From positions 32,014,249-32,078,248 of the forward strand of contig CM045735.1 in the NCBI GenBank assembly GCA_024760905.1: 64,000 nucleotides of DNA, written 5' to 3'. The translations under genes were made by a program, and so were the position numbers. Every line of letters starts with the position of its first letter. Position 1 is the first letter of the stretch. The notes under the pieces are model-generated. The model saw only the letters and a program-made list of their open reading frames with translations, was not told the DNA's origin and did not search any database. This stretch comes from Plotosus lineatus (taxonomy: Eukaryota; Chordata; Actinopteri; Siluriformes; Plotosidae). Positions 20,706 to 33,700 of the stretch are shown here, piece by piece.

Positions 20706-23492
20706 TCTCATCATCGTCATCTTCCACTTAGTCCAGGGTCGAGTCACGGGGGCAGCAACCTAAGCAAAGAGTTGCAGACGTCCCTCTCCCGAGCCACTTC
20801 CTCCAACTCTCCTGGGGGGACACCGAGGCGGTCCCAGACAAGCCGAGAGACATAGTCCCTCCAGTGTGTTCTAGGTCAACCCCGGGGTCTCTTCCCGCTT
20901 GGACATGCCTGAAAGACCACACCAGGGAGACGTCCGGGAGGCATTCTGACCAGATGCCTGAGCCACCTCAACTGGCCCCTTTCAATGCGGAAGACCAGCG
21001 GATCTACTCCGAGCTCTCCCCGGATGGTGGAGCTTCTCACCTTATCTCTAAGGGAGACCCCGCCACCCGGCGAAGGAAGCTCTTTTCAGCCACTTGTATC
21101 TGATCTTGATCTTGTTCTTTTGGTCATTACCCAAAGCTCATGACCATAGGTGAGGGTTGGAACGTAGACTGGTAAATTGAGAGCTTTGCCTTGCGGCTCA
21201 TCTCCTTCTTCACCACAACAGACCGATACAGGCACCGCTTAACAGCAGAGGCTGCAGCAATCCGTCTGTTGAGTTCTCGCTCCATCCTTCCCTCACTCGT
21301 AAACAAAACCCCAAGATACTTAAACTCCTCCACTTGGGGCAGGACCTCATTCCCGACCCGGAGGGTGCATTCCACCATTGTCCAACTGAGAACGATGGCC
21401 TCTGACTTGTAGGTACTGATCTTCATCCCTGCAGCTTCGCACTTGGCTGCGTATTGCTCCATTGAGAGCTGGAGGTCCCGACTTGATGAAGCCAAAAGGT
21501 CAACATCATCCGCAAAAAGTAGAGACGAGATCCGATGGCCACCAAACCAGAACCCCTCATCGCCTCGACTGCGCCTAGAAATTCTGTCCATAAAAATTAT
21601 GAACAGAATCGGTGACAAAGGACAGCCTTGGCGGACTCCAACTCCCACCAGAAATGAATTCAACCTGTTGTTGCCAATACGGACCAAACTCTGGCTCCAG
21701 TGATACAGCGACCGAATAGCTCGTAGCAACATGTCCTGAATACTGTACTCTCGGAGCACGCCCCACAAGATTGTTCGAGGGACATGGTCGAAAGCCTTCT
21801 CCAAATCCACAAAGCACATGTGGACAGATTGGGCAAACTCCCATGCCCCCTCCAGAATCCTGTGGCACGTATAGAGTTGGTCAAGAGTGCTACGGCCAGG
21901 ACGAAAACCACATTGCTCCTCCTGAATCCGAGCTTCGACTATCGGTCGGATCCTCCTCCCTAGTACCCCTGCATAGACTTGGAAAAGGCACTTGGTAGGG
22001 TGAGGAGTGTAATTCCCCGATAATTGGAACACACCCTCCGGTCCCCCTTCTTAAAAATCAGGACCACCACCCCAGTTGGCCAATCAAGAGGTACAGCCCC
22101 CAATGACCACGTGATGTTGCAGAGACGTGTCAACCAAGACAGTCCTACAACATCCAGAGCCCTGAGATATTCCGGGCGGATCTCGTCCAACCCTGGAGCT
22201 TGACCACTGAGGAGCTTTTTGACAACCTCAGTGACCTTCACTCCAGTGATTGGCAAACACCCACCCGAACCCCCAAGGTCTTCCTCTTCCACGGAGGGCA
22301 TGTTGGTGGGATTGAGGAGGTCCTCAAAGTATTCCCTCCACCTCTCGACGACATCCCCAGTCGAGGTAAGCAGCTCCCCACCTCCATTGTAAACTGCTTC
22401 CCCCTCCTAAGGCGACGGATGGTGGTCCAGAACGTTTTTGAGGCCAACTGATAATCACTCTCTAGGCGCTCACCGAACTCCTCCCACGCCCGAGATTTTA
22501 CATCTGCAACAGCCTCGGCTGCAGCACGTTTGGCCTGCCGGTACCTGTTTGCTGCCTCCGAAGTCCCACAGGCTAATAAAACCCGAAGACCTCCTTCTTC
22601 AGCTGGACGGCCCCCTTCACCACAGGTGTCCACCACCGGGTTCGTGGATTACCGCCACGACAAGCACCGACGACCTTACGGCCATGGCTATGGGCTGCTG
22701 CCTCAGCAATGGAGGCACGAAACATGGCCCGTTCGGATTCCATGTCCCCCGCCTCCTCCAGGACGTGGTTGTAGCTCTGCCGGAGGTGGGAGTTAAAGGC
22801 TTCTCGGACAGGGGACTCCGCCAAGCATTCCCAGCAGACCCTGATTACACGCTTGGGCCTGCCAGGTCTGGAAGGCAACCTCCCCCACCACCGAAGCCAA
22901 TTCACCACCAGGTAGTGATCGGTAGACAGCTCAGCTCCTCTCTTCACCCGAGTGTCCAGAACATATGGTCGCAAGTCCGATGACATGACTACAAAGTCAA
23001 TCATCGAATTGCGACCTAGGGTGTCCTGGTGCGAAGTGCACTTATGGGCACACTTATGTTCGAACATGGTGTTCGTGATAGACAAACTGCGACGAGCACA
23101 GAAGTCCAACAACGAAACACCATTCGGATTCAGACTTTAGAGGCCGTACCTACCAATCACACCCTTCCAGGTCACACTATCGTTGCCCACATGAGCGTTG
23201 AAGTCTCCCAAGACAACGAGTGTGTCTCCCGAGGGAGCGTTCTCCAACACCCCCCCCCCCCCCCAAAGTCTCCAAAAAGGGTGTGTACTCTGAACTGTCA
23301 TTTGGTGCATAAGCACAAATAACAGTCAGGACCCGTCCCCCCGCCCGAAGACAGAGGGAAGCTACCCTTTCGTCAACCGGGGAGAACCCCAACATTTGGG
23401 CACCGAGACGGGGGGCAACAAGAATACCCACACCGGCTTGCCGCCTCTCCCCATGAGCAAGTCCAGAATAGAATAAGATCCAGCCTCTTTCG
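20702..23492 (-). mobile_element. Rex3-like (RTE clade) LINE, copy A
   Basis: The element runs from the endonuclease region near 23490 to a GATG-type 3' tail at 20702-20720. Two internal blocks, at about 21608-21630 and 22062-22085, closely resemble the PCR primer sites I remember being used for Rex3 RT. The 5' end runs into a TA/GA microsatellite, and the N-terminal endonuclease start is missing. About 2.8 kb. Confidence 0.88.
20712..23490 (-). pseudogene. Rex3-like endonuclease/reverse transcriptase, broken
   Basis: Successive frames give endonuclease blocks (GVGILVAPRLGAQMLGFSPV; LTVICAYAPNDSS; a segment with NGVSLLDFCARRSLSITNT near 23112), a linker, then the RT. RT motif A is FVDLEKAFDHVP. 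The QG block is GVRQGCPLSPILFIIFMDRI, and the catalytic motif LLFADDVDLLASS is intact in the 301-residue frame 22032-21127. FKYLGVLFTSEG follows. Frame breaks occur near 23260 (a run of C), 22240, 22030 and 21140, and stops occur in the C-terminal region (21120-20712). Non-functional. Confidence 0.87.
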
Positions 23493-23493
23493 A

Positions 23494-23547
<54 letters not shown>
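23494..23547. repeat. (TA)n microsatellite
   Basis: TA run at the 5' boundary of Rex3 copy A. Confidence 0.96.
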
Positions 23548-23554
<7 letters not shown>

Positions 23555-23563
23555 CAAACACAC

Positions 23564-23566
<3 letters not shown>

Positions 23567-23607
<41 letters not shown>
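23567..23607. repeat. (GA)n microsatellite
   Basis: GA run after a short CA stretch. Confidence 0.95.
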
Positions 23608-23610
<3 letters not shown>

Positions 23611-23849
23611 AAGCGAGTGAGAGAGCGCTATGAAAAATCAGTTATTATAATAAAATGCACATTCAGCAACCCTGTTATCAGTTATATCAATAATATTGAC
23701 CTCAACAAGAAGGCTGCATCCATGAAGATATTTTGGAATTTGTTAGCTGTCAGCAACCGCATTTATTTGTGTTGCTTGTTTGCATTAGGAATGTTTTTAA
23801 AAAAAGATAAATGCTTAATGAGCTATTAAAAAAATAAGAACACAAACAC

Positions 23850-23855
23850 GCGCGC

Positions 23856-23901
<46 letters not shown>

Positions 23902-23990
23902 ACAAACACAATATTATTGATATCATTCATATTTCTGACCTAAAATCAGAATCAGAATACTTTATTGATCCCGGAGGAAATTGTATAACT
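23850..23990 (+). repeat. (GT)n linked to a LINE-type 3' tail sequence
   Basis: GT run (23850-23899), about 40 bp of spacer, then AGAATACTTTATTGATCCC and GGAGGAAATT. The last block is a widespread fish repeat terminus. The same arrangement recurs reversed at 46876-47087. Confidence 0.65.
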
Positions 23991-24019
23991 GATGTATACA
24001 AAACAAGCATGCTAAAATC

Positions 24020-24290
24020 CATCCATTCAATATGTATACTGCTTATCTGTCAAGGAAACCTGGAGACACTGGCTGAGAGACGGGGTACACTGAGCAGATT
24101 TCCGGTCTATTCCATAGCTCACAAAGACACATACAAGCATTCACACTTACATTCACACATATGGGGAGTTCAAAGTTGTCATGTAAGAGAAAACCATTGA
24201 AGCTCTACAGGGTAAGGCCCTGTCAATTAGATTCAAACCTGAAACATACTTACTGCAATGTGACTACGATAACCATTGAGAATTAATTTG
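24020..24290 (-). mobile_element. Diverged SINE-2-like copy
   Basis: CCATCCATTCAATATGTATA, GAGACGGGGTACACTGAGCA and CATTCACACTTACATTCACA fit the SINE-2 tail and body order in reverse. A possible head lies near 24225-24290. Confidence 0.45.
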
Positions 24291-25924
24291 AAATTTTAAC
24301 ACTTAAGATTTGACTATCTGATGCACAGTTCTAGCAATTAGCAAATAATCTAAATGCCAATTAAGCCCCTACTAAATAAAGCTTGCAGGCATAGCTTATG
24401 TGTATTAAATTAACTATGTATCATGAACTTTTTTGGTTTTGATTTAAAAAGTAAAACCAAGTAATAGCTCTGCACACAGCGGGAGACACTGCAATGCAGG
24501 AAGCGGCAAAAAGTCATACAATCATCTTGTGTTTTTGTCAGGAATTCAGAATAGAGTTGCATATGACTATGGCACTGCATTCATTCTTTCATATATGTCA
24601 GTGTACACTTGTTTTAATGCATGCATATCAAAGTACTGTAATTGTATGATATGAATTGTAGAAGTACCCCATTTTATTTTATTAAGAAGTGCACAGTTTA
24701 TATTTGATTTGTTAGTTTAATATCTGTATAATGTTACTATTGTCATTAGCTTGACTTATATGAATTGGGATTTCCATCCTCCTCATATGATTTCACACCC
24801 TCCTGAGAGTGAAATGGTCACCTTTTCAAACTGGCAAATCAAATTGGCAAACAACTTCAAAAATGTAAGTGAAAACCACCAGATAATGAAAATATATATT
24901 TATGTGTAACAGGAGAGTTTGGAAGGTTTTCATTTCATATTTTTTGTTTGTTTTTAGTTCAAAGTAATTTATTGAACCTACAATACCATAGCTCTACAGT
25001 GACCATCTATTCAATTATATGATTTCCATCCTTTGCCTATTTTCCCCCACACTAGGCTGTTCACTGTGGATAAACAATTGCTTAAAATATCTTATACTGC
25101 TTAACATGCAGTATACATAACGCTGCAGAGTTTCTATTATAGTACTGTTATCTGTCGTTTAACATGATTTTTTTTCTCAACATTCCCATGACAGTGCCAC
25201 ACATTAAAACCCACAGATGCACAGTTTTTCTAAACTCTTCTAGCACGCGGAATATGCTCTGCTTTTAGTGTAGCAAATCAAGATGTTCGTTGGGCAAATG
25301 CTTGACAAGCATCTTATACTTAGTAGCTCGGAGGTCAGGACATTGCGTTGCGGAGGGACTATCAAAGTGAGTGATTGACAGCAGCCAAGGCTTTTCAAGT
25401 TCAGGTGAATATGGATTTTAGTTGCTTGTAGTCTGTTTATGCTAGTGATATAACTTACTATTTTGATTTGTCCATATCCTAATGTAAATAAAAACATTAA
25501 TATAGCATTTTCAAGTTTTCTTATTGTTGTATGTTTGTAATACTTGTTGTTATACTGCTGGCTTTTCAATGAAACTACTTCAGGGTGTTTGGTAAAAAAA
25601 ATTGTCAAAATCTGGTTCATGTGAACTGGGCAAGAATTGACACAGAAATATATGATGAAAAATTGACAAATTCCCCCATTTGACAGACCCCCAGCTGATA
25701 TAGGATGGCAGGGCACACAATGAAATATTGTGTTGCTCCATTCAAACAATGACTAATGTGAAATAAATGTGGCAATATCTTTGGTCCTGTGATCAAACCA
25801 GTGCGCTGAAAGAGATTTAAAGAGTGTCAGGATAAAATAAGTGATTGCCATGGTCTTGTGGCAGAATCCACAAAATTCTAGAGGTGTCAGAATTTGAGAA
25901 AGACCATTTAAGAATATTCTATGA
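24291..25924. other. No gene seen
   Basis: About 1.6 kb of AT-rich unique sequence. A 169-codon minus-strand open frame (25240-25749) has no recognisable motif and biased composition. Confidence 0.45.
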
Positions 25925-26300
25925 CCACGAATTTCACATCAACTCTTAACCTGGGGATCACAAGTTCGAATCCAGGTCGATGCTGCAGCCATCTGTGACT
26001 GGGAGTCAATGGGAGATAATTGGCCGAGCTCTCACAACAGGGAGTGGTAGCATATGCTTACCTCCCTTTAGGTCTCAGTGAAGACCAGACCATCATTGGC
26101 ATCGTGAGCTCATTCATATAAATGGGTGAATAGTGCTTTTGGACCGCCTACAAGTGTGTATGTATAGCAGTTTGTAAAAGATACAGGTGGCACAGAGGGG
26201 GAATGTGCATGCTTATGACCCTCCCTGGTTGGTGATTGTATGTGAAAGGCAATACATGGAGAGTGGGAATTGCATACAACTGAAAGGGGGGGAGGGTGTC
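25925..26300 (+). mobile_element. SINE-3 family copy
   Basis: GGATCACAAGTTCGAATCCA gives a good polymerase III B-box-like block. It is followed by GATAATTGGCCGAGCTCTCA and the family 3' end TGGGAATTGCATACAACTGA. Confidence 0.65.
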
Positions 26301-26768
26301 AAGAAAAAATACATTAAAAAATGACAAGAAAATTGACTTGTGTTTCGTACACTGTCTGGTGTTGTACTTTCCAGTTTAGTGGGTGTCTTGCCACAGTGTG
26401 GTGAGAGTAATGATTCGAGGCAAGGATGTAGAGACAAAACGGTAGCTTAACTGCTGAACTGGGCATACATAACTACAATTTATAGCCAAAACTAAGAGAT
26501 ATTAGAGGTAAAGGCAACCTAAGCAAACCAAGAGCGAACTAAACACACCTGAAACTAAGTTATACACAAAAGTTGGGGACACTTACAAACAAAGAAGTCC
26601 AAAGAACATGATGAGGAATACAATGGGCTCGTGAACAGCTTCATCGCTCCATGCTGTATGGTGGCTTGAAACACGTCCATATAGTTCCGTATCCAGATAC
26701 CTAATTACCCGCACATGGGTTTTGTTACCAATAGTTCTGATTTGTCTGCAGAGACTGCTGGTACTGTA
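26301..26768. other. No gene seen
   Basis: Unique-looking sequence before Tc1 copy C. Confidence 0.5.
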
Positions 26769-27041
26769 CTCATCCTCAACAAATTAGCATATTGTGATAA
26801 AGTTCATTATTTTCTGTAATGTACTGATAAACATTAGACTTTCATATATTTTAGATTCATTACACACAACTGAAGTAGTTAAAGCTTTTTATTGTTTTAA
26901 TATTGATAATTTTGGCAAAAAAGTAAAGAAAAACCAAAAATCCCTATCTCAAAAAATTAGCATATTTCATCCGACCAATTAAAAAAAAGTGTTTTAATAC
27001 AAAAAAAGTCAACCTTCAAATAATTATGTTCCGTTATGAAC

Positions 27042-27930
27042 GCAATACTTGGTCGGGAATCCTTTTGCGGAAATGACTGCTTCAATGCGACGTGGCATGG
27101 AGACAATCAGCCTGTGGCACTGCTGAGGTGTTATGGAGGCCCAGGATGCTTCGATAGCAGCCTTAAGCTCATCCACAGTGTTGGCTCTGGTGTCTCTCAA
27201 CTTTCTCTTCACAATATCCCACAGATTCTCTATGGGGTTCAGGTCAGGAGACTTGGCAGTCCAATTGAGCACAGTAATACCATGGTCAGTATTACTGTGT
27301 ATTATAAAGCTTTTCAGCAGATAGAATCATGAAGTGCTCCAAAATCTCCTGATAGCTATCTGCATTGACCCCGCCCTTGGTAAAACACTGTGGACCAACA
27401 CCAGCAGCTGACATGTGGGTACTTGACACTGGACTTCAGACATTTTGGCATTTCCTTCTCTCCAGTCTTCCTCCAGACTCTGGCACCTTGATTTCTGAAT
27501 GACATGCAAAATTTGCTTTCATCCAAAAAAAAGTACTTTGGACCACTGAGCAACAGTCCAGAGCTGCTTCTCTGTTGCCCAGGTCAGGCGCTTCTGCCGC
27601 TGTTTCTGGTTCAAAAGTGGCTTGACCTGGGGAATGCGGCACCTGTAGCCCAGTCCACTGCTTCCACAGGTACCCCAAGATCTGGAATCGGCCCTTCTCC
27701 ACAGTCTTCCTCAGGGTCCGGTCACCTCTTCTGGTTGTGCAGCGTTTTCTGCCACACTTTTTCCCTCCCACAGACGTCCCACTGAGGTGCCTTGATGGAG
27801 CACTCTGGGAACAGCCTATTCGCTCAGAGATTTCTTTCTGTGTCTTACCCTCTTGCTTGAGGGTGTCAATGATGGCCTTCTGGACAGCAGTCAGTTCGGC
27901 AGTCTTACAAATGATTGCGGTTTTGAGTAA
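27042..27930 (-). pseudogene. Tc1 transposase with catalytic deletion
   Basis: The N-terminal helix-turn-helix region is well preserved (ELTAVQKAIIDTLKQEGKTQ; ISERIGCSQSAPSRHL). The start codon is lost. Reading shifts frame near 27690, and two deletions follow. The larger, near 27290, removes the segment carrying the second catalytic aspartate (FQHDLAPAHSAK in copy B). The C-terminal part, SPDLNPIENLWD to GFPTKY, is present, but the stop codon has changed and reading continues four residues. Inactive. Confidence 0.87.
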
Positions 27931-28031
27931 TGAACCAGGCTGGGAGTCTTTCAAAGCCTCAGGAATCTTTTGCAGGTGTTTAGAGATAATTTGTTGATTC
28001 AGATGATTAGGTTAATAGCTCGTTTTAGAGT

Positions 28032-28361
28032 TTGGGGTGCATGGAGTGTTCAAGCGCAACTTTCGGATTTATCCGCTAGACTTAGAAGGCAGTCGTATTG
28101 TAAGCCCTGCTAAATCTAAACGCCTATCACACTCAAGCCAGACTCCACCTCCGTCATTATGACATGTAGTATGTGAAGTAACCTCTTTCTCCTAGTTAAT
28201 TTAAGCGATTTTATAACAGTGCTTTAAAAGGTAATGAAATCGAGTCTTCATAGATGGCAAAGATTGATTTCCTGCGGCTGCTGGATACCCGATTCCAGCA
28301 AAAGCGCTCCAAGGTTGTCCATGATGCCACAGGGGAAACATGATGATGATGATGATGATCA
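28032..28361 (+). mobile_element. Unknown 330-bp insertion with (GAT)n tail
   Basis: The insertion interrupts Tc1 copy C exactly where copy B is continuous. TTTAGAGT (28024-28031) and TTTAGACT (28362-28369) form an 8-bp TSD with one mismatch. It ends in a (GAT)n tail (28340-28359) like that of Rex3 copies. Inside, a short frame begins MAKIDFLRLLDTRFQQKRSK and stops within the tail. It is not similar to any other element in the window. Possibly a SINE or a retro-transcript moved by a Rex3-type machinery. Confidence 0.65.
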
Positions 28362-28569
28362 TTTAGACTACCTTTTCATGATATGCTAATTTTTTGAGAT
28401 AGGAATTTTGGGTTTTCATGAGCTGTATGCCAAAATCATCAGTATTAAAACAATAAAAGATCTGAAATATTTCAGTTGGTGTGCAATGACTCTAAAATAT
28501 ATGAGAGTTTAATTTTTAGCAGCACATTACAGAAAATAATGAACTTTATCACAATATGCTAATTTTAGT

Positions 28570-29985
28570 ATATGTAGTTTTCCTTGCTGCTTGAACCAGG
28601 AAGCACAGAGAATTCAGCTCAAGCCAGTGCTGAACATCGATGAAGATGAAGGGGAGAATGTGTCAGGGAGCTTCATTATACATTCAACATCAAACATGAT
28701 GCTACACCTGAGTTTATCAAATTCTTCTCACGCAGTGTAGCTTGCAATAATTGTTTAACCTTTCTGAAATCTTACAGTCCAAATCCACAGTGACGGTTCC
28801 CCTCCATCCCAGTTTAAAATTGCCAATAGAAGTAAACTTTCCCTTCTTTTACAACCTCACCTCATTTATGGACACTATTTAGGAATTGATGCTGTTTAAA
28901 CACTTTGCAGTCTTTCCAAAGAACTTCTAAGTGATATGTGAGCTCCCCATTTTGGTCATTTTCTTCTGACTAAATCTTTCCTACCATTGCTTACCCTTGT
29001 TATTCGAATAGGCCTTTTGTTGTTATTTACAGTGCCGTGAATGATTATTGACTTCAACCTGTTTAATGACTTTGTTGTTGGAATCTAAGTTGAATTTGTT
29101 CACCTGCTTTGTAAATAGACATAAAATATAGGCCCATAACACCCATTGAGACACAGAGTCAGTTAATAAAGCAGTGTTTTTATGCAATGGCATCAAATTT
29201 GTGACCTACTCCAGCATAATGTGGATTAAGTAGAGAATTCGGTGTACAAAGATATTCAGATATTTGGGAAGAGAATTGAATCTGCTTTGAAATGAGATAT
29301 AATACACTATATTATAACATGAAAATTAACTAAGTTAAATCAGAAAATAGTCATTTCAGTTACAGAACCAGTTTTTGAAAGCCCGCATTTGAAACACGTT
29401 AGCAGCCATAAACTAAATGAATGCGACTTTTGACCAGTCAGTATTAACATCTAAATAGCATCAGATGAGTTCTATTTATGTCGAGTCATGTCGCTTTGTG
29501 GATTTTCATTGGTTAACCATTATATGAATAATCAGAGAATCCTTTGAGGATTCTATAAGCATGTAGAGTATTCTGGTAGTGAATATGAATAATAGGTAAA
29601 TACCCTGCGCAACCATAATAGTGGTTTGAAAATCTGCAAAATAAGTGGCTATTCACATAGTTTTACAACAGCTTTGCCATGGAACCATTTCATAAGTATC
29701 TTAGCATATATATATTGTGTTTATAGCTATTTCCACTTGGTCATGTCAAAGATTATACTTTGAAGGATGTATATTAGGGATATCCCATTTTACTCCAGGT
29801 AAGCCATTTTCAATTTCTTTTGACTTGTACTCAAAACACTTCCTTGCGGATTGATCTATATTATGCTGGAGCAAGTCACGTATAATATGGGGAGGTTGAC
29901 CAGTTATACATAATTTACATGGTTTAGAAATGCCAACATATAGTGAGGGACACTAATGTGGGTTTGTGGTGGAAACCATATACTT
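28570..29985. other. No gene called; weak exon-like frame at 28583-28735
   Basis: Mostly unique DNA. From 28606 a frame reads EAQRIQLKPVLNIDEDEGEN after a pyrimidine-rich stretch ending CAG, and runs to a stop near 28740. No family is recognised and no splice partner is visible. Confidence 0.35.
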
Positions 29986-30021
29986 CCACCAAACAAACAA
30001 ACAAACACACAAACAAACAAA
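29986..30021. repeat. (AAAC)n microsatellite
   Basis: ACAAAC tetranucleotide run with a CACA interruption, at the 3' boundary of RTE copy 3. Confidence 0.9.
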
Positions 30022-30022
30022 G

Positions 30023-30775
30023 ACAACATCACTGGCCTCAACACCATCTTGTACACCTTTCCTTTCATTCTTGTCAATACCTTCCGATCACACATCACAC
30101 CGGACTCTTTTCTCCAACCATTCCAGCCTGCCTGCACACGCTTCTTCACCTCTTTTCCACACTCTCCATTGCTCTGGATTGTTGAGCCTAAGTACGTAAA
30201 ATCCTCCACCTTCTTTATCTCTGCTTCCTGTAACCTCACCATTCCTCATGAGTCCTTCTCGTTCACATACTGTACATGTATTCTGCCTTACTGAGGCTAA
30301 CCTTCACTCATCTCATTTCCAGGGCATACCTCCACCTCTGTAAGTTTTCATGCACTTGTTCTCTGCACTCACCACAAATCACAATGTCATCTGCAAACAC
30401 CATAGTCCATGGGGAATCTTGTTTAACCTCGTCTGTCAGCCTGTCCATTACTATAGCAAACAACAAGGGGCTCAGAGCTGACCCTTGATGCAGTCCCACC
30501 TCCACCTTGAACTCTTCTGTCACATCTACAGCACACCTCACCACTGTCATATACATCTCTCATACATATCCTGCACCACTCTAACAAACTTCTCCAGCAC
30601 CCCAGACTTCCTCATGCAATACCACAGTTCCTCTCTCAGCACCCTGTCATATGCTTTTCTCCAGATCCACAAAGGCTCAATGCCGCTCCCGGTGACCTTC
30701 TTTGTACTTCTCTATTAACATCCTCAAAGCAAACACTGCATCTGTGGTGCTTTTTCTTGGCATGAAACCAAACTT
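30023..30775 (-). mobile_element. RTE-type LINE, copy 3, internal fragment
   Basis: Minus-strand RT sequence lacking both the 5' part and the 3' end. It runs from FGFMPRKSTTDAVF-type sequence near 30775 to KVYKMVLRPVM near 30025. QGSALSPLLFAIVMDR and VFADDIVICGE (catalytic FADD intact) are seen between 30490 and 30370. It abuts the 3' end of copy 4 in the same orientation. An element without its 3' end is not a normal target-primed product, so deletion or recombination is implied. Confidence 0.8.
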
Positions 30776-33700
30776 CTTCTTCTTTTCCTTTCGGCTTTTC
30801 CCTTCAGGGGTCGCCACAGCGAATAATCTGCCTCCATCTCACCCTATCCTTTGCATCTTCTTCTCTTACACCAACGACCTTCATGTCCTCCTTCACCACA
30901 TCCATGAATCGTCTCTTTGGTCTTCCTCTAGGCCTTTTGCCTGGTAGTTCCAGCCTCAGCATCCTATTACAAATATACTCACTATCCCTCCTCTGTACAT
31001 GTCCAAACCATCTCAATCTAGCCTCTCTGACTTTGTCTCCAAAACGTCTTACATGTGCTGTCCCTCTGATGTGCTCATTCCTAATCCTATCCATCCTCGT
31101 TACTCCCAAAGAGAACCTCAACATTTTCATCTCTGCTACCTCCAACTCTGCCTCCTGTCTTTTCCCCAGTGCCACTGTTTCTAACCCATACAACATTGCT
31201 GGCCTCAACACCGTCTTGTACACTTTTCCTTTCATTCTTGCTGATACCCTCCTATCACACATCACACCGGACACTTTTCTCCAACCATTCCAACCTGCCT
31301 GCACACGCTTCTTGACCTCTTTTCCACACTCTCCATTGCTCTAGATTGTTGAGCCTAAGTAATTAAAATCCTCCACCTTCCTTATCTCTGTTCCCTGTAA
31401 TCTCACCGTTCCTCTTTGGTCCTTGTCATTCATGCACATGTATTCTGTCTTACTGAGGCTAATCTTCATTCCCCTCCTTTCCAGGGCATACCTCCACCTC
31501 TCTAGATTTTCCTGCACTTGTTCTCTGCTCTCACTACAGATCACAATGTCATCTGCAAACATCATAGTCCATGGGGAATCTTGTCTAACCTCGTCTGTCA
31601 GCCTGTCCATCACCATAGCAAACAAGAAGGGGCTGAGAGATGACCCTTGATGCAGTCCCACCTCCACCTTGAACTCTTCTGTCACACCGACAGCACACCT
31701 CACCACTGTCTTACATCTCTCATACATGTCCTGCACCACTCTAACATACTTCTCTGCCACTCCAGACTTCCTCATACAATACCACAGTTCTTCTCTCGGC
31801 ACCCTGTCATATGCTTTCTCCAGATCCACAAAGGCACAATGCAGCTCCCTCTGACCTTCTCTGTACTTCTCCATTAACATCCTCAAGGCAAACACTGCAT
31901 CTGTGGTGCTCTTTCTTGGCATGAAACCAAACTGTTGTTCACAAATGCTGACTTCTGCCCTTAGTCTAGCTTCCACTATTCTTTCCCATAACTTCATCGT
32001 ATGGCTCATCAACTTTATCCCTCTGTAGTTGCTGCAACTCTGCACGTCTCCCTTGTTCTTAAAAATGGGCACCAGCACACTTCTCCTCCATTCCTCTGGC
32101 ATCCTCTCACTCTCTAAGACCTTGTTGAATGTTCTTGTCAGAAAATCTACTGCTACCTTTACTAGACACTTCCATACCTACACCGGTATGTCATCAGGAC
32201 CAACTGCCTTTCCACTCTTCATCCTCTTCAATGCCCTCTTCACGTCACCCTTACTAATCTTTGCTACTTCCTGGTCCTCAACAGTCACCTCTTCTACTCT
32301 TTTTTCTCTCTCATTTTCCTCATTCATCAGCTCTTCAAAGTACTCGTCCCATCTTCCCAGCACACTTCTGTCATCAGTCAATACATTTCCCACTCTGTCC
32401 TTAATCCCTCTAACTTGCTGCACGTCCTTCCCATCTCTATTTTTATGCTGTGCTAACTTGTATAAATACTTTTCTTCCTCCTTACTGTCCAACCTAGCAT
32501 ACAAGTCATCATATGCCCTCTGTTTGGCCTTTAACACCGCTACCTTGGCCTTACGCTGTGTCTCCCTGTACTCCTGTTTACGCTCTTCGGTCCTCTCAAT
32601 GCCCCACTTCTTCTTAGCTAACCTCTTCCTTTGCACACACTCCTGCACTTCCTCATTCCACCACCAAATCTCCTTATCGACTTTCCTTCCAAATGACACA
32701 CCAAGTACTCTCCTACCTGACTCCCTGATCGCATTAACTGTAGTTGTCCAGTCACCTGGAAGCAATTTCTGACCACCCAAATCCTGTTTCAACTCCTCCT
32801 TGAAGACAACATGACACTCTTCCCATTCAGCTTCCACCACTTTGTCTTCTGCTCTCCCTTTGCCTTCTTCACCTTTCTCACAATCAGCGTCATCCTGCAC
32901 ACCACCATCCTATGCTGTTTGTTAACACTCTCATCCACGACTACTTTGCAGTCACTGACTTCCTTCAAATTACATTGCCTACACAAGATGTAGTCTACTT
33001 GTGTGCTCCTATCTCAACTTTTATAAGTCACCCTATGCTCCTGTCTTTTCTGGAAGAAAGTATTCACCACAGCCATTTCCATCCTTTTTGCAAAACCTAT
33101 CAACATCTGTCCTTCTGTGTTCCTGTCCTGGATACCAAACCTGCCCATCAATTCCTCATCCCCTCTGTTGCCTGCACCAACATATCCATTGAAGTCTGCC
33201 CCAATTACCACTCTTTCACCTCTGGGGGTACTCTGCCTCACTTCATCTACCTCACTCCAGAATCTCTCCTATTCTAGTTTACATCCTGCCTGTGGGGCAT
33301 AAGCACTAACAACATTGAACATCACACCTTCAATTTCTACCTTGAGACTCATCACTCTGTCTGACACTCTTTTCACTTCTAGAACATTCGTGACAAACAC
33401 CACCCTCAGGATGACTCCTACTCCATTTCTCTTCCCATCCACACCATGATGAAACAGCTTAAACCCCACTCCTAAGCTTCTAGCCTTGCTACCTTTCCAC
33501 CTGGTCTCCTGAACACACAATATGTCCACCTTCCTCCTCTGCATCATGTCAGACAGCTCTCTACCTTTTCCTTTCATAGTTCCAACATTCAAAGTCCCTA
33601 CTTTCAATCCTAGACTCATGCCTTTCCTCTTCTCTTTTTGCCTACAGACACCCCTCCCACCTCTTCTTCTTCGACCAACAGTAGTCCAATTTCCACCAGC

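Larger units (their letters stand above)
26769..28568 (-). mobile_element. Tc1-like transposon, copy C, with a 330-bp insertion
   Basis: Both long TIRs are present, flanked by TA (26767-26768; 28569-28570), with ATTAGCATATTGTGATAAAG near each outer end. Relative to copy B it lacks about 80 bp around 27290 and 23 bp at 27412. It contains a foreign insertion at 28032-28361 between the transposase and the right TIR. Confidence 0.9.

Noticed and set aside
25240..25749. 169-codon minus-strand open frame in unique DNA
   Set aside because: No recognisable domain, unusual composition, no supporting splice or regulatory signals. A frame of this size can occur by chance in 64 kb.
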